Origin: Amycolatopsis sp. CA-126428
Lineage (GTDB): Bacteria; Actinomycetota; Actinomycetes; Mycobacteriales; Pseudonocardiaceae
NCBI RefSeq assembly: GCF_002904335.1
Contig: NZ_PPHF01000120.1
Location: 1-64,000, forward strand
DNA length: 64,000 nucleotides
Direction of reading: 5' to 3'
Shown: positions 26,379 to 36,351 of the stretch, one piece after another
Layout of the letters: each line of letters begins with the position of its first letter
Position numbering within the stretch: the stretch's first letter is position 1
Program-made: the position numbers and the translations under genes
The notes under the pieces: generated by a model
Told to the model about the DNA's origin: nothing
What the model saw: the letters and a program-made list of their open reading frames with translations, nothing else
The model's database searches: none

Positions 26379-27169
26379 CCCCGGGACGCGGGAAGTACAG
26401 TCTGCAAGGGCTGTCAAGGTCCATCCGCTTACTGAACGGACTAGCCGCCGCAGGAAGCGCAGGAATGACCTTGACCGAAGCGGCCCAGCTCATCGAAACC
26501 ACGAAGAGCAGCGCATTTTCGGTGCTGCGCACCCTGATGGACTTCGACTACGTCAGTACGACCGGCTCCGGGCCGCGGTATCGGCTCGGGCCGGCGGTGC
26601 TGCGGCTCGCTGACAGCTACTCCCAGTCCGTGCCCTGGCTCGAAGTCGCCCGGCCGGTCGCAGCATCGCTGACTGCACGCACCGGATGGACCTCGCGGGT
26701 CGCCTCCCACATCGGCGGGCACCCGGTGTTCCAGGACCGGGTCGACGCTCCGGGAACGATCCGTTTCCACACCGAGCTGGGCATCCGCGAGCTGCCGCAC
26801 CGCAGCGCGGCGGGCAAGGCGATCCTGGCTTGCCTGACAGACGACGAAGTCCGAAGCATCATCAGCGAAACCGGGCTGCCCCGACGCACCCGCAACACGA
26901 TCACCGACGTCGAGGCACTGCTGCAGGACTTGAAGCTCACCCGCGAACGCGGTTACGCCGTCGACGACGAAGAAGACGACGAGGGCGTGTTCTGCCTCGC
27001 CGCGGCCTTCCACTCGGCGGACACGGTCCCGCTGGGCGCCATCAGCATCACGGGCCTGAAGACAGACATGCCAGATTGGCGCCTGCACCAGACGAGCCCC
27101 GTCGTACGCGAGGCGGCCGACAAAATCACGCATGCTCTGGGCGGGAGGTCCGCAACTCGCCGGTCATGA
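26348..27169 (+). CDS. IclR family regulator of the sugar-acid locus
   Basis: A 273-residue IclR regulator. The winged HTH is at about residues 18-80 (GLSRSIRLLNGLAAAGSAGM, then ETTKSSAFSVLRTLMDFDYV). The effector domain is at 95-265 and contains RSAAGKAILACLTDDEVRSI, RERGYAVDDEEDDEGVFCLA and APLGAISITG-like sequence (VPLGAISITG). The ATG at 26348 lies inside an operator cassette shared with both promoters of the upstream divergent operons, which is strong circumstantial evidence that it controls them. It follows the dehydratase by 169 bases. Confidence 0.92.
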   Translation: MTVSDSVEPNTPGRGKYSLQGLSRSIRLLNGLAAAGSAGMTLTEAAQLIETTKSSAFSVLRTLMDFDYVSTTGSGPRYRLGPAVLRLADSYSQSVPWLEVARPVAASLTARTGWTSRVASHIGGHPVFQDRVDAPGTIRFHTELGIRELPHRSAAGKAILACLTDDEVRSIISETGLPRRTRNTITDVEALLQDLKLTRERGYAVDDEEDDEGVFCLAAAFHSADTVPLGAISITGLKTDMPDWRLHQTSPVVREAADKITHALGGRSATRRS

Positions 27170-27640
27170 TCACCGGCCACCATCCATAATCTGTCCATGC
27201 CGGGGCGATGGTCCCGGCTACGACAATGCGACAGCTGCCACGACGTCGCCCGATCATTTGCTCACACTCCCGGCACCTGACGCAGCGGCGATCACCGTCG
27301 ACCTGGTGCGCGCCGCGCTGGTCGCATCGGCGGCGATCCTCGAGCTGGCGCTGCCGGTCGTGGCGGCCCCGCTTGTGCTGGCGCAGGCGACTGGAGCACC
27401 GCAACGCCGCGCGGGCGGACCGCGGCCGCGGCACTGCCGGGCGAGCAGTACGTGCTGGGCAAGGGTGTGCTCGAGATGATCGTGCAGCTGGCGCAACGGT
27501 TCGCCACCGGCGGCACACTCGTGGCGGGCACGGGCACGCGCCCGGCAACGACGTTGCCGGGCGACGCCGGGAGCTTCCTCGTCTCGGCCGCGGTGATCCG
27601 TCCCGGGGTGCACCAGCGGCCCGCGCCGAACGTCACGGAG
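27170..27640. other. degenerate region after the IclR gene
   Basis: Plus-strand frames carry gene-like but unassigned stretches: AAAITVDLVRAALVASAAIL near 27285-27345, then GKGVLEMIVQLAQRFATGGT near 27457-27520. The frame changes between them and neither has a start. I do not recognise the family. It is part of a 1.1-kb stretch of broken genes. Confidence 0.35.
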
Positions 27641-27780
27641 ACCGGCGCGGTGGTCGGGCCCGCGGGCGCCGGCGGTGTGGCGCAGTACCCCAGGGGCGTG
27701 GCAGACGAGAGTGACCGGCTTGCCCGAGCGCAGGGTGGTTCCGGGACGGCGGTAGCCGGCTATCGGACTCCCGCACAGAT
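27641..27780 (-). pseudogene. DJ-1/PfpI family fragment
   Basis: On the minus strand a frame reads TTLRSGKPVTLVCHAPGVLR. This matches the nucleophile elbow of DJ-1/PfpI (type 1 glutamine amidotransferase-like) proteins, where the Cys of CHAP/CHGP is catalytic. Sequence on either side loses the family pattern. Only this core is recognisable, so the call is tentative. Confidence 0.45.
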
Positions 27781-27893
27781 ACACGCATCGGATCGGACCT
27801 CGCACTCGCCGTTCCCGGAAGCAGCCTCCGCGATCTCGCCTGGGGCGCGTCGTGGCGATCCACTGGCCCAAGGTTTGTCCCCTGAAGAGGCGC

Positions 27894-28251
27894 CAGTGCC
27901 CGCCTACAGCGAACTGGTGGTCGACGCCAGGTCCACGAGGCGTGGAGGAAACTGGCCGACGCGCCGTCCTGGGCCGCCTCGTACCGCAATTCCCGCAACA
28001 TCAAGCTCGACAACGCGGACGAACCGGGACCCGGTTCCGCTGGTCCACCTTCAACGTCCGAGTGGCCTGCGTGGTGACGTTCTTCGATCCGCACCGCGAA
28101 CTCGGGTGAACGGGAACCGCGCTCGGCACGCGGGGACACCACCGGTGACGGCTGACCCCGCAGTCCGACGGAACAACGCACGTCGTGACCGAGGAAACTC
28201 AGCACGGTGCGTACCGACGCTCGTGGGTCGCACGCTCCGCAGCTGCTTGCA
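27894..28251 (+). pseudogene. SRPBCC (polyketide cyclase/dehydrase-like) protein remnant
   Basis: Reading across frames on the plus strand gives YSELVVDA, then VHEAWRKLADAPSWAASYRN and SRNIKLDNADEPGPG, then RFRWSTFNVRVACVVTFFDP and HRELG, then further on GTALGTR and THVVTEETQHGA. This is the order of an SRPBCC/START-like protein. At least three frame changes and an in-frame stop near 28109 show it is dead. Its 3' end runs into the oppositely oriented FAD oxidase gene. Confidence 0.6.
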
Positions 28252-29673
28252 TCATTGACTCCAGCGATGGCTGGAAGGATAGGACTCCCCCGGATCGCCG
28301 CGGTGACCCAGTACGGCGCCGGGGTTGAAGATCCCGTCCGGGTCAAGCGCGTATTTCACCGCGTGGTGCACTGCCATGCCCACTTCGCCGATCTCCCGAG
28401 CCAGCCATTCTCGCTTGAGACGACCGATACCGTGCTCCCCGCTGACGGTGCCACCCAGGGACAACCCAAGGTCCAAGATTGCGTCGAAAGCCTGCCTCGC
28501 CCGGATTTCTCCCTGAGGACCGGAGAACACGATGGTGGGATGCATGTTGCCGTCGCCGGCGTGGCCGACGACGGCGATGCGCAGGTCCAGTCGCCCGGCG
28601 ATGTGCTCGCACCCGTCGATCAGTTCCGCGATGCGAGAGCGGGGAACGCAGACGTCGTCGGTGAGCAGTGTGCCGTAGGCCTCCAGCGCGGTGAGCACCA
28701 CACGGCGTGCCTGCAGCAGCAGGGCGCCCTCGGCCTCGTCGGCCGCGATGTGGGTGAACACGGCGTTGTGCTTCTCGCAGACCCGAGCCAAGGCCACGAC
28801 TTCTTCGTCCCCGGCGGCCCCCGCGTCGGATTGCGCCAGGAGCAACGCGCGGGTGCCGTCGCCAGCGCTGAGGTCGGTGCGCAAGTGTGCTTCCGCGGCA
28901 CGGATCGACGCTTCGTCCATGATCTCCAGCAACGACGGAACCAGCCCGGCACGGACCGCGTCCGTCACTGCCGCTCCCGCGTCGGCGGCCGAGAAGAACG
29001 CCGCCACGAGTGTGGTCGGCGGCGGGGGTGCCGGACGCAGCGCCAGTGTCGCCTCGGTGATCACGCCCAGAGTGCCTTCACTGCCGACGAACAGCCGCGT
29101 CAGGTCGTAGCCGGCCACTCCCTTCGCGGTCCGCCGTCCGGTGCGCAGCACCTCGCCTGATGCCAGGACGACCTCGAGACCGAGTACGAAGTCCGCGGTG
29201 ACGCCATACTTCACGCAGCACAGACCGCCCGCGTTGGTCGCGAGGTTGCCGCCGATCGTGGACCAGTCGAAACTGGAGGGATCCGGCGGGTAGAAGAGGC
29301 CGTGGCCGGCGACGTGGTCACGCAAGTGACGGGTGATCACCCCGGGTTGCACGACGGCCAGCCGGTTCCCCGGGTCGACTTCGAGGACCCGGTCGAGCTT
29401 GGTCGACGACAGCACCACGCACCCGTCGACTGCGTTGGCCCCGCCGGCCAGACCACTTCCAGCGCCGCGCGGGACGATGGGCACACCGTGGTCAGCGCAG
29501 GCGCGCACCACCGCGGACACCCCGGCTGTGTCGGCAGGAAAGACCACGGCGAGTGGCCGCCCGGCTGGTGCCAGCGGCATCATGTCGCGGGCGTAGGAGC
29601 CGGTGATGTCGGGATCGGTGAGCACTGCGACGTCACCAAGTTCGGCGCGGAGCCGCTCGAGCAGGCTGTCCAT
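28252..29673 (-). CDS. FAD-linked oxidase, glycolate/lactate oxidase GlcD type
   Basis: A 473-residue FAD-binding PCMH/VAO-type oxidase. FAD motifs: VPRGAGSGLAGGANAVDGCV, then PDPSSFDWSTIGGNLATNAG, then YDLTRLFVGSEGTLGVITEA. The C-terminal domain has IAVVGHAGDGNMHPTIVF and GTVSGEHGIGRLKREWLA. Likely substrate is a 2-hydroxyacid such as D-lactate or glycolate. The true start is ATG 29673. It is downstream of the glycosidase gene on the same strand, but a 14-bp stem hairpin (29696-29731) separates them. Confidence 0.9.
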   Translation of the reverse strand: MDSLLERLRAELGDVAVLTDPDITGSYARDMMPLAPAGRPLAVVFPADTAGVSAVVRACADHGVPIVPRGAGSGLAGGANAVDGCVVLSSTKLDRVLEVDPGNRLAVVQPGVITRHLRDHVAGHGLFYPPDPSSFDWSTIGGNLATNAGGLCCVKYGVTADFVLGLEVVLASGEVLRTGRRTAKGVAGYDLTRLFVGSEGTLGVITEATLALRPAPPPPTTLVAAFFSAADAGAAVTDAVRAGLVPSLLEIMDEASIRAAEAHLRTDLSAGDGTRALLLAQSDAGAAGDEEVVALARVCEKHNAVFTHIAADEAEGALLLQARRVVLTALEAYGTLLTDDVCVPRSRIAELIDGCEHIAGRLDLRIAVVGHAGDGNMHPTIVFSGPQGEIRARQAFDAILDLGLSLGGTVSGEHGIGRLKREWLAREIGEVGMAVHHAVKYALDPDGIFNPGAVLGHRGDPGESYPSSHRWSQ

Positions 29674-29695
29674 CGGTTTCCTCGGTGGTGGGTAG

Positions 29696-29731
29696 TCGTT
29701 CCCGTCCGCTGGGGAACGCGGACGGGAACGA
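29696..29731 (-). terminator. hairpin between glycosidase 1 and GlcD-type oxidase
   Basis: Perfect 14-bp stem, TCGTTCCCGTCCGC with GCGGACGGGAACGA, loop of eight bases. It starts 17 bases after the glycosidase stop on the minus strand, where a terminator belongs. No U-tract. Confidence 0.65.
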
Positions 29732-29747
29732 CGGGTTCGGGTGGCGC

Positions 29748-31724
29748 CTAGAAGTGGACGAGCGACCGGTCGATGATCAGTACCGGCGAGTCGTACACCG
29801 GGACGCCGGTGAAGGTGTACGACGTGCCGTTGCGTGACCAAGCAGCGTCCGGGATGTCGTGGATCGCCCCGGTCCGCAGGTCGACGTAGACGGGATCAGT
29901 GAAGTCACCGGCCGCGAACGTCATGGTGACTGGGGTACGAGTGTTGTCGTTCCCCGGAACGGCATCCTGGAACCACAGGGCGACCGCTTGTTTTCCGGTC
30001 CCCTGCTTCGCGAACGCCTGGACGTTGACGGAGGTCGATGTCGTGTCGCTGTACCGGAAGTTTGCGATCGGGTGCAGCGTCGCGTCCACTGTGGAGGTCA
30101 GCGACTGCACCGCGTAGTAGGACGGCTTGGCGTAACGGATGGTCTTGTCGGTGTTGGTCTGTAGCAGGCCCTTGGTGTTGTGCTGGTTACCGAAGTAGAG
30201 CGCGTCGGAGATCGTGAACAGGGAAGTGCTGACCCCGCGGCCGAGGTCGTTGAGTGCACGTCGCAGCAACCACTTGGACTGGCTCAGCTCGGTCCAGTCC
30301 AGGTCGCCCAGCGCGCCGAAGCTGGGCGATGCGGTGCTGGGCGCGCCGTTTTCGCCCTGGCGCAGGGTGATGCGCTGGTGGTAGCTGTCCGCGGCCGTCT
30401 GCAACGTCGCCATCTGCTTGGCCACCCACGGGTCGTCGGGGTTGGGTTGGTACGGGTGATAGGTCACACCGTCAAGCAGGTCGATCCGGCCACTGGCGTT
30501 CACATCCGTCATGAACGCCGTCAGGAACGGCACGTCGATGCTGGCCGACACGCCACCGTAGATGAATGAGGAGGCTTGGGCCGCGCGAACCAGCTTCGCC
30601 GTGCGGACGAAGAACGTCGCGTAGTCGGCCGCCGAGATGCTGCTGTTCGGCTCGTTCCAGATCTCCCAGTCGGTGACCCGGTCCCGGTAGCGGGTGACCG
30701 TATCGGTCACCCACTTGTCCCACGCCGCCAACGCCGCGGTCGATGTCGGCAGCACGCCACCCAGCCCGCTGCCGCCGCCGCCGGAGTACGCGCCATTGCC
30801 GTAGGACAGCTGCAGCCACGGGCGTACGCCGCGTGAGAGCGCGTCGTCGACCGCGGTGTCGAGCCACCCCCAGTTGCGCGCACCCGGGGTGGGTTCGACT
30901 TTCGCCCAGCCGGCCTGCATCCGAACCTTGGTGGCACCGAGCGGACCGAGGTACTTCCGGTACGACGAGTAGTCGACGTAGTCGCGGTCCTGGGTTTCCG
31001 CACCGATGCCGATGTTCGACGCGCCGATGGCGGACGCGGAGCGCGGAGCGACCGACCCGATCTGCGGCCAGGTGGTCCCGTTCGCCTCGGTCGTCACGCG
31101 GACGTCGTCCACCCAGACCGTGCCCGTCTCGGGCGTGGACACGCCGACTCGCACACTGTCGAGCTTCGCGGTTGCCGTGCGGAACGCGTAGCCGGTGCCT
31201 TTGCGGACGCCGTCGACGTAGAGCGTCGCCGTCGACGGCCGCACGATCGCCCGCACGTCGTACCAGGTGTTCGCGGCGTAGTCGCCGAGTACGGCCTTGG
31301 TCGTTCCGTTGTAGGTGTAGAACTGGCCTCCCGCACCCAGTCCGAAGGTGAACGCGGTACCGCCGGGACCCGTGACGTTCAGGCCGATCGTCGCGCTCGT
31401 CTGTTCGGCTCGCAGGCGGGCGCCGATGACCACGGTGTCGGTCGTCGCGGTGAAAGCACGTGCGGCTCCGGTGGACGCGAGGGTGGACGTGTCGCGAATC
31501 CGCAGTGCGCGGTCCGGCGCGAGGTCTTGGACGGTGGCGGTGCCGCCACCGGAGTCGACCGTCCAGCCCGGCGGTGCCGAGTTCGGCGCCGCGGTGGCGA
31601 AAGTGTCCTCAATCGCCGTGGCAGCCTCTGCCGTCCCGGCCGGGACGACGGCCATCGCACTGGCGGCGAGAGCCAGGACAGCGGCGAAAAGCATCGACTT
31701 CCCGAGGAATGTGGATATGCGCAC
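29748..31724 (-). CDS. secreted clan GH-A glycosidase 1 with N-terminal lectin-like domain
   Basis: A 658-residue exported enzyme. Signal peptide to about residue 34 (cleavage near AEA-ATA). Residues 38-212 form a LamG/concanavalin-like beta-sandwich (PPGWTVDSGGGTATVQDLAP ... GTVWVDDVRV). Residues 220-540 are a clan GH-A TIM barrel resembling GH39/GH5: acid/base Glu358 in TDWEIWNEPN and nucleophile candidate Glu458 in ITLRQGENGAPS. A C-terminal beta domain ends IIDRSLVHF. The polysaccharide substrate is unknown. A longer paralogue lies at 45978-48245. It follows the RraA-like gene after a hairpin. Confidence 0.85.
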   Translation of the reverse strand: MRISTFLGKSMLFAAVLALAASAMAVVPAGTAEAATAIEDTFATAAPNSAPPGWTVDSGGGTATVQDLAPDRALRIRDTSTLASTGAARAFTATTDTVVIGARLRAEQTSATIGLNVTGPGGTAFTFGLGAGGQFYTYNGTTKAVLGDYAANTWYDVRAIVRPSTATLYVDGVRKGTGYAFRTATAKLDSVRVGVSTPETGTVWVDDVRVTTEANGTTWPQIGSVAPRSASAIGASNIGIGAETQDRDYVDYSSYRKYLGPLGATKVRMQAGWAKVEPTPGARNWGWLDTAVDDALSRGVRPWLQLSYGNGAYSGGGGSGLGGVLPTSTAALAAWDKWVTDTVTRYRDRVTDWEIWNEPNSSISAADYATFFVRTAKLVRAAQASSFIYGGVSASIDVPFLTAFMTDVNASGRIDLLDGVTYHPYQPNPDDPWVAKQMATLQTAADSYHQRITLRQGENGAPSTASPSFGALGDLDWTELSQSKWLLRRALNDLGRGVSTSLFTISDALYFGNQHNTKGLLQTNTDKTIRYAKPSYYAVQSLTSTVDATLHPIANFRYSDTTSTSVNVQAFAKQGTGKQAVALWFQDAVPGNDNTRTPVTMTFAAGDFTDPVYVDLRTGAIHDIPDAAWSRNGTSYTFTGVPVYDSPVLIIDRSLVHF

Positions 31725-31772
31725 TGCGGGACCTCCAGGTCAGGGCAGGGAGCTTGACGTAGCCGTGTCGGA

Positions 31773-31801
31773 GGACGGCGGGTGGGATGGTCCCGCCGTC
31801 C
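31773..31801 (-). terminator. hairpin after RraA-like gene
   Basis: Perfect 10-bp stem GGACGGCGGG / CCCGCCGTCC with a nine-base loop, beginning 17 bases after the RraA-like stop on the minus strand. It probably ends or attenuates the long upstream operon before glycosidase 1. Confidence 0.55.
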
Positions 31802-31817
31802 ACCGGCACGGTCCCGG

Positions 31818-32555
31818 TTACGAGGCCGCCGCGGAGGCGCGGTCGGTGTCGCGGTAGGCGCGCAAGGTCGCCTCGTTGGGCGGGTAGGTGCCGCGCAGCG
31901 GCGCACCAGCGGCCACGCGGGCCTGGAGGAATGCTTCCAGTTCCTCCTGCTCGCGTGCGGGGTGCGCGATGACGGGTACGAGGTGCCTGGGGATGCACAC
32001 GACGCCGTCCGCGTCGCCGAGCAGCACATCACCCGGGTACACCGCGACGCCCGCGCAGCCGACCGGGACCTGCAGGTCGACGGCGTGGTGCAGCGCGAGG
32101 TTCGTCATCGCGGCCGCTCCGGTGGCGTAGACTGGCATCGTCAACTCGTCGATACCGGCGATGTCGCGCAGGGTGCCGTCGGTGACGAAGCCGGCCGCGC
32201 GGCGGGCGAGCAGACGCGTCATGAGGATGTGGCCGGCCGAGGCCGCACGCCCCTCGTTGCGGCTGTCGACCACCAGGATCTGGCCTGGTCCCACGGACTC
32301 GACGGCGAGCCGCTGGGGGTGGTCGTAGTCGTCGAAGACGTCGAGGACGTCGATGTCCTCGCGGGCCGGGATGTAACGCAGGGTGAACGCCTCGCCGACC
32401 ATGCGGCCTTCCGGCCGGCCGTAGGCGCGCAGCCCGGCGAGGAAGGTGTTGCGCAAGCCGAGCTTGAACAGCTGGGTGGTGACCGTGGCGGTACCCGCCT
32501 CGGCGAGGGCGGCGAGATCGTGCGGATCGAGGGTGTTGGCGCGGGTGTCAGTCAT
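31818..32555 (-). CDS. RraA-like aldolase/demethylmenaquinone-methyltransferase-fold protein
   Basis: A 245-residue RraA/HMG-aldolase family protein. The metal-site motif is FVTDGTLRDIAGIDEL, and the C-terminal part reads AGVAVYPGDVLLGDADGVVC and IP. Family members include 4-hydroxy-4-methyl-2-oxoglutarate/oxaloacetate aldolases that use a divalent metal. Within a sugar-acid operon a retro-aldol step releasing pyruvate is plausible. The chosen ATG overlaps the SDR stop by eight bases. Confidence 0.85.
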   Translation of the reverse strand: MTDTRANTLDPHDLAALAEAGTATVTTQLFKLGLRNTFLAGLRAYGRPEGRMVGEAFTLRYIPAREDIDVLDVFDDYDHPQRLAVESVGPGQILVVDSRNEGRAASAGHILMTRLLARRAAGFVTDGTLRDIAGIDELTMPVYATGAAAMTNLALHHAVDLQVPVGCAGVAVYPGDVLLGDADGVVCIPRHLVPVIAHPAREQEELEAFLQARVAAGAPLRGTYPPNEATLRAYRDTDRASAAAS

Positions 32556-33369
32556 GCGGCCGGTGTCCTTCTCCTGGTGTCGGTGCGGCGGGTTCGAGGG
32601 TCGGGTCCGCGCCCGGGGGCCGGGCCTGCGCGGTGACACCACCGTCAACGGTGATCACCTGCCCGGTGACGTAGCCGGCGTCGGACGAGCACAGGAACGC
32701 GACCACCCCGGCCACGTCTGCCCCGGTTCCGACGCGGCGAAGCGGCACAGGCGCGGCACGCGACCGCTGTTGCTCGGAGGTGAGCGCGGCGAAGCGGTCG
32801 TTGGCGATCGGTCCCGGAGCCACCGCGTTGACGCGGATGTCATGCGCGGCGAGGTCCACGGCCATCGCCCGGGTGGCGGCCTCGACCGCGCCCTTGCCGG
32901 CGTCGTAGGCGATGGTGCCGAAGTGGGCCCGCGTGGCACCGATCGACGAAATGTTGACGACCGCGGAACCGGCGGCCATGACCCGCGCGGCCGCCGCGGT
33001 GGCAAGGAAAACGCCGCGGACGTTGACGGCGAAGCTGCGGTCCCAGTCGGCGGGGTCCAGATCGGCCAGGCTCCCGCGGGCGAACGTCGGCAACGCGGCG
33101 TTGTTGACCAGGAAGTCCAGCCGCCCGAACTCCGCAACCGCCCGGGCGACCGCCGCCGTCACCTCGGCCGCGTCCGACACATCGGCCGGGCAGGCCACAG
33201 CCCGGTGCCCCCGGGCGCGCAGGGCCACCGCCGCGGCCTCGGCCTCCTCGGCGTCCGGGCCGTTGACCGCGACGGCGGCTCCCTCGGCGGCGAAGCGTTC
33301 GGAAATGGCGAGCCCGATGTTCCGCGCGCCGCCGGTGACGAGCACCACGCGGTCGGCGAATCGCCTCAC
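32548..33369 (-). CDS. SDR family oxidoreductase
   Basis: A 273-residue classical short-chain dehydrogenase. Cofactor motif VLVTGGARNIGLAISERFAA, NNAAL, catalytic Ser in NISSIGATRAHFG and the YDAGK motif (Tyr-x3-Lys), and C-terminal VTGQVITVDGG. It is related to FabG and sugar dehydrogenases. The GTG start at 33369 overlaps the enolase-superfamily stop as GTGA. The C-terminus carries a 25-residue Pro-rich tail beyond the usual ending. Probable role: oxidation of a sugar-acid intermediate. Confidence 0.9.
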   Translation of the reverse strand: MRRFADRVVLVTGGARNIGLAISERFAAEGAAVAVNGPDAEEAEAAAVALRARGHRAVACPADVSDAAEVTAAVARAVAEFGRLDFLVNNAALPTFARGSLADLDPADWDRSFAVNVRGVFLATAAAARVMAAGSAVVNISSIGATRAHFGTIAYDAGKGAVEAATRAMAVDLAAHDIRVNAVAPGPIANDRFAALTSEQQRSRAAPVPLRRVGTGADVAGVVAFLCSSDAGYVTGQVITVDGGVTAQARPPGADPTLEPAAPTPGEGHRPHD

Positions 33370-34522
33370 GACGTCACCTGCTGTCGGTCGACCACCGCGT
33401 CGGCGGTGGTGTGCCGCCACGTCAGGGCGCCGGCAGCGGCCGCCACCAGGTCGGGGTCGAGTTGCATGCCCAGGCCTGGCCCGTCCGGCACGCGCAGGCG
33501 GCCGTGGTCGTACCGGACGGGGTCGCGCACCACGTCGCGGGTGTAGAGCAGCGGGCCCACCGGGTCGCTGGGCAGCGTCACCGCCGGCATGGCCATGGCG
33601 ACGTGGGCCGCGGCGGCGGTGCCGATCGACAGTTCCTGGGTCGTCCCGACCAGGCAGGTCTTCTCGGCGGCCTCGGCGATGGCGAAGATCCGGCGCGCCG
33701 GGGTGATGCCGCCGATCGCGATCACGCTGACGTTGAACACGTCGACCGCGTCCGCCGCGACCAGCTCCAGTGCCCACCGGTTTCCGTAGACGTGCTCGCT
33801 GATCGGCACGGGGAGGCGGCTGCGGGCGTAGCCCAGGCCGCGGATGTCGTGGTTGGGCGCCGGTGCCTCGATGAGGTCGTAGCCGACGTCCGCCACCCGT
33901 TCGGCGAAGCGGCAGGCGGACTTGGCGTCGAGGAGGTTGGAGAAATCGAGCGACTTGATCGCGAACCGGTCACCGAACCGGGCGCGGGCCTCCCGCAGGA
34001 ACCGCTCGTCCAGGTCCAGACGGCGGCCCACGTAGACACGGAACCACTCGAAACCCTCGCCGAGCCGGCGCTCGACCATCGCGAGGTTGCGCTCGACGTC
34101 CGCCTCGTCCTGCTGGCGGAACACCGGGTACGCAATCGGCACGGAGTCGCGAACCTGCCCACCGAGCAGGTCGCAGACCCGGAGCCCCTGAATCTTGGCG
34201 GCGAGGTCCCACACCGCGATGTCGACGCCGCACTTGATGGCACGGCTCTTGTCGTAGATGTACCCCGCCTGCGGGAAGTTCGTCTCGAGCCGGCGTTCGA
34301 CTTCCGTGGTGTGCAACGGGTTCACGCCGATGAGCAAGTCTTCCAGGGTCGCGGCGAGTTCGGGGATGTCGAAGTGGAAGCGCGGCAGGTGTTGCAAGTC
34401 GGACATCTCGCCCAGGCCGACGTGTTCGGTGTCGGTGTGCAGCTCGACCAGGACGTGCCCACAGGTGATGCTGTTGTGGCGCGGTGTGTTGACCGTCGTC
34501 AATCGGACCCCGGTGATGCGGG

Positions 34523-34526
<4 letters not shown>
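33366..34526 (-). CDS. mandelate racemase/muconate lactonizing family protein lacking KxK
   Basis: A 386-residue enolase-superfamily protein. The capping domain is followed by a barrel with metal ligands Asp194 (IKSLDFSN), Glu220 (DLIEAPAP) and Glu244 (VPISEHVYG). The second-strand KxK base is absent: the equivalent reads WFRVYVGRR (Arg163, Tyr165). The opposite strand also lacks the usual Lys or His-Asp dyad (VFNVSVIAIGG). It may be a dehydratase or racemase using unusual acid/base groups. GTG start, four-base overlap with the ABC ATPase stop, so it is coupled. Confidence 0.82.
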
Positions 34527-36343
<1,817 letters not shown>

Positions 36344-36351
36344 CGGTGTCC

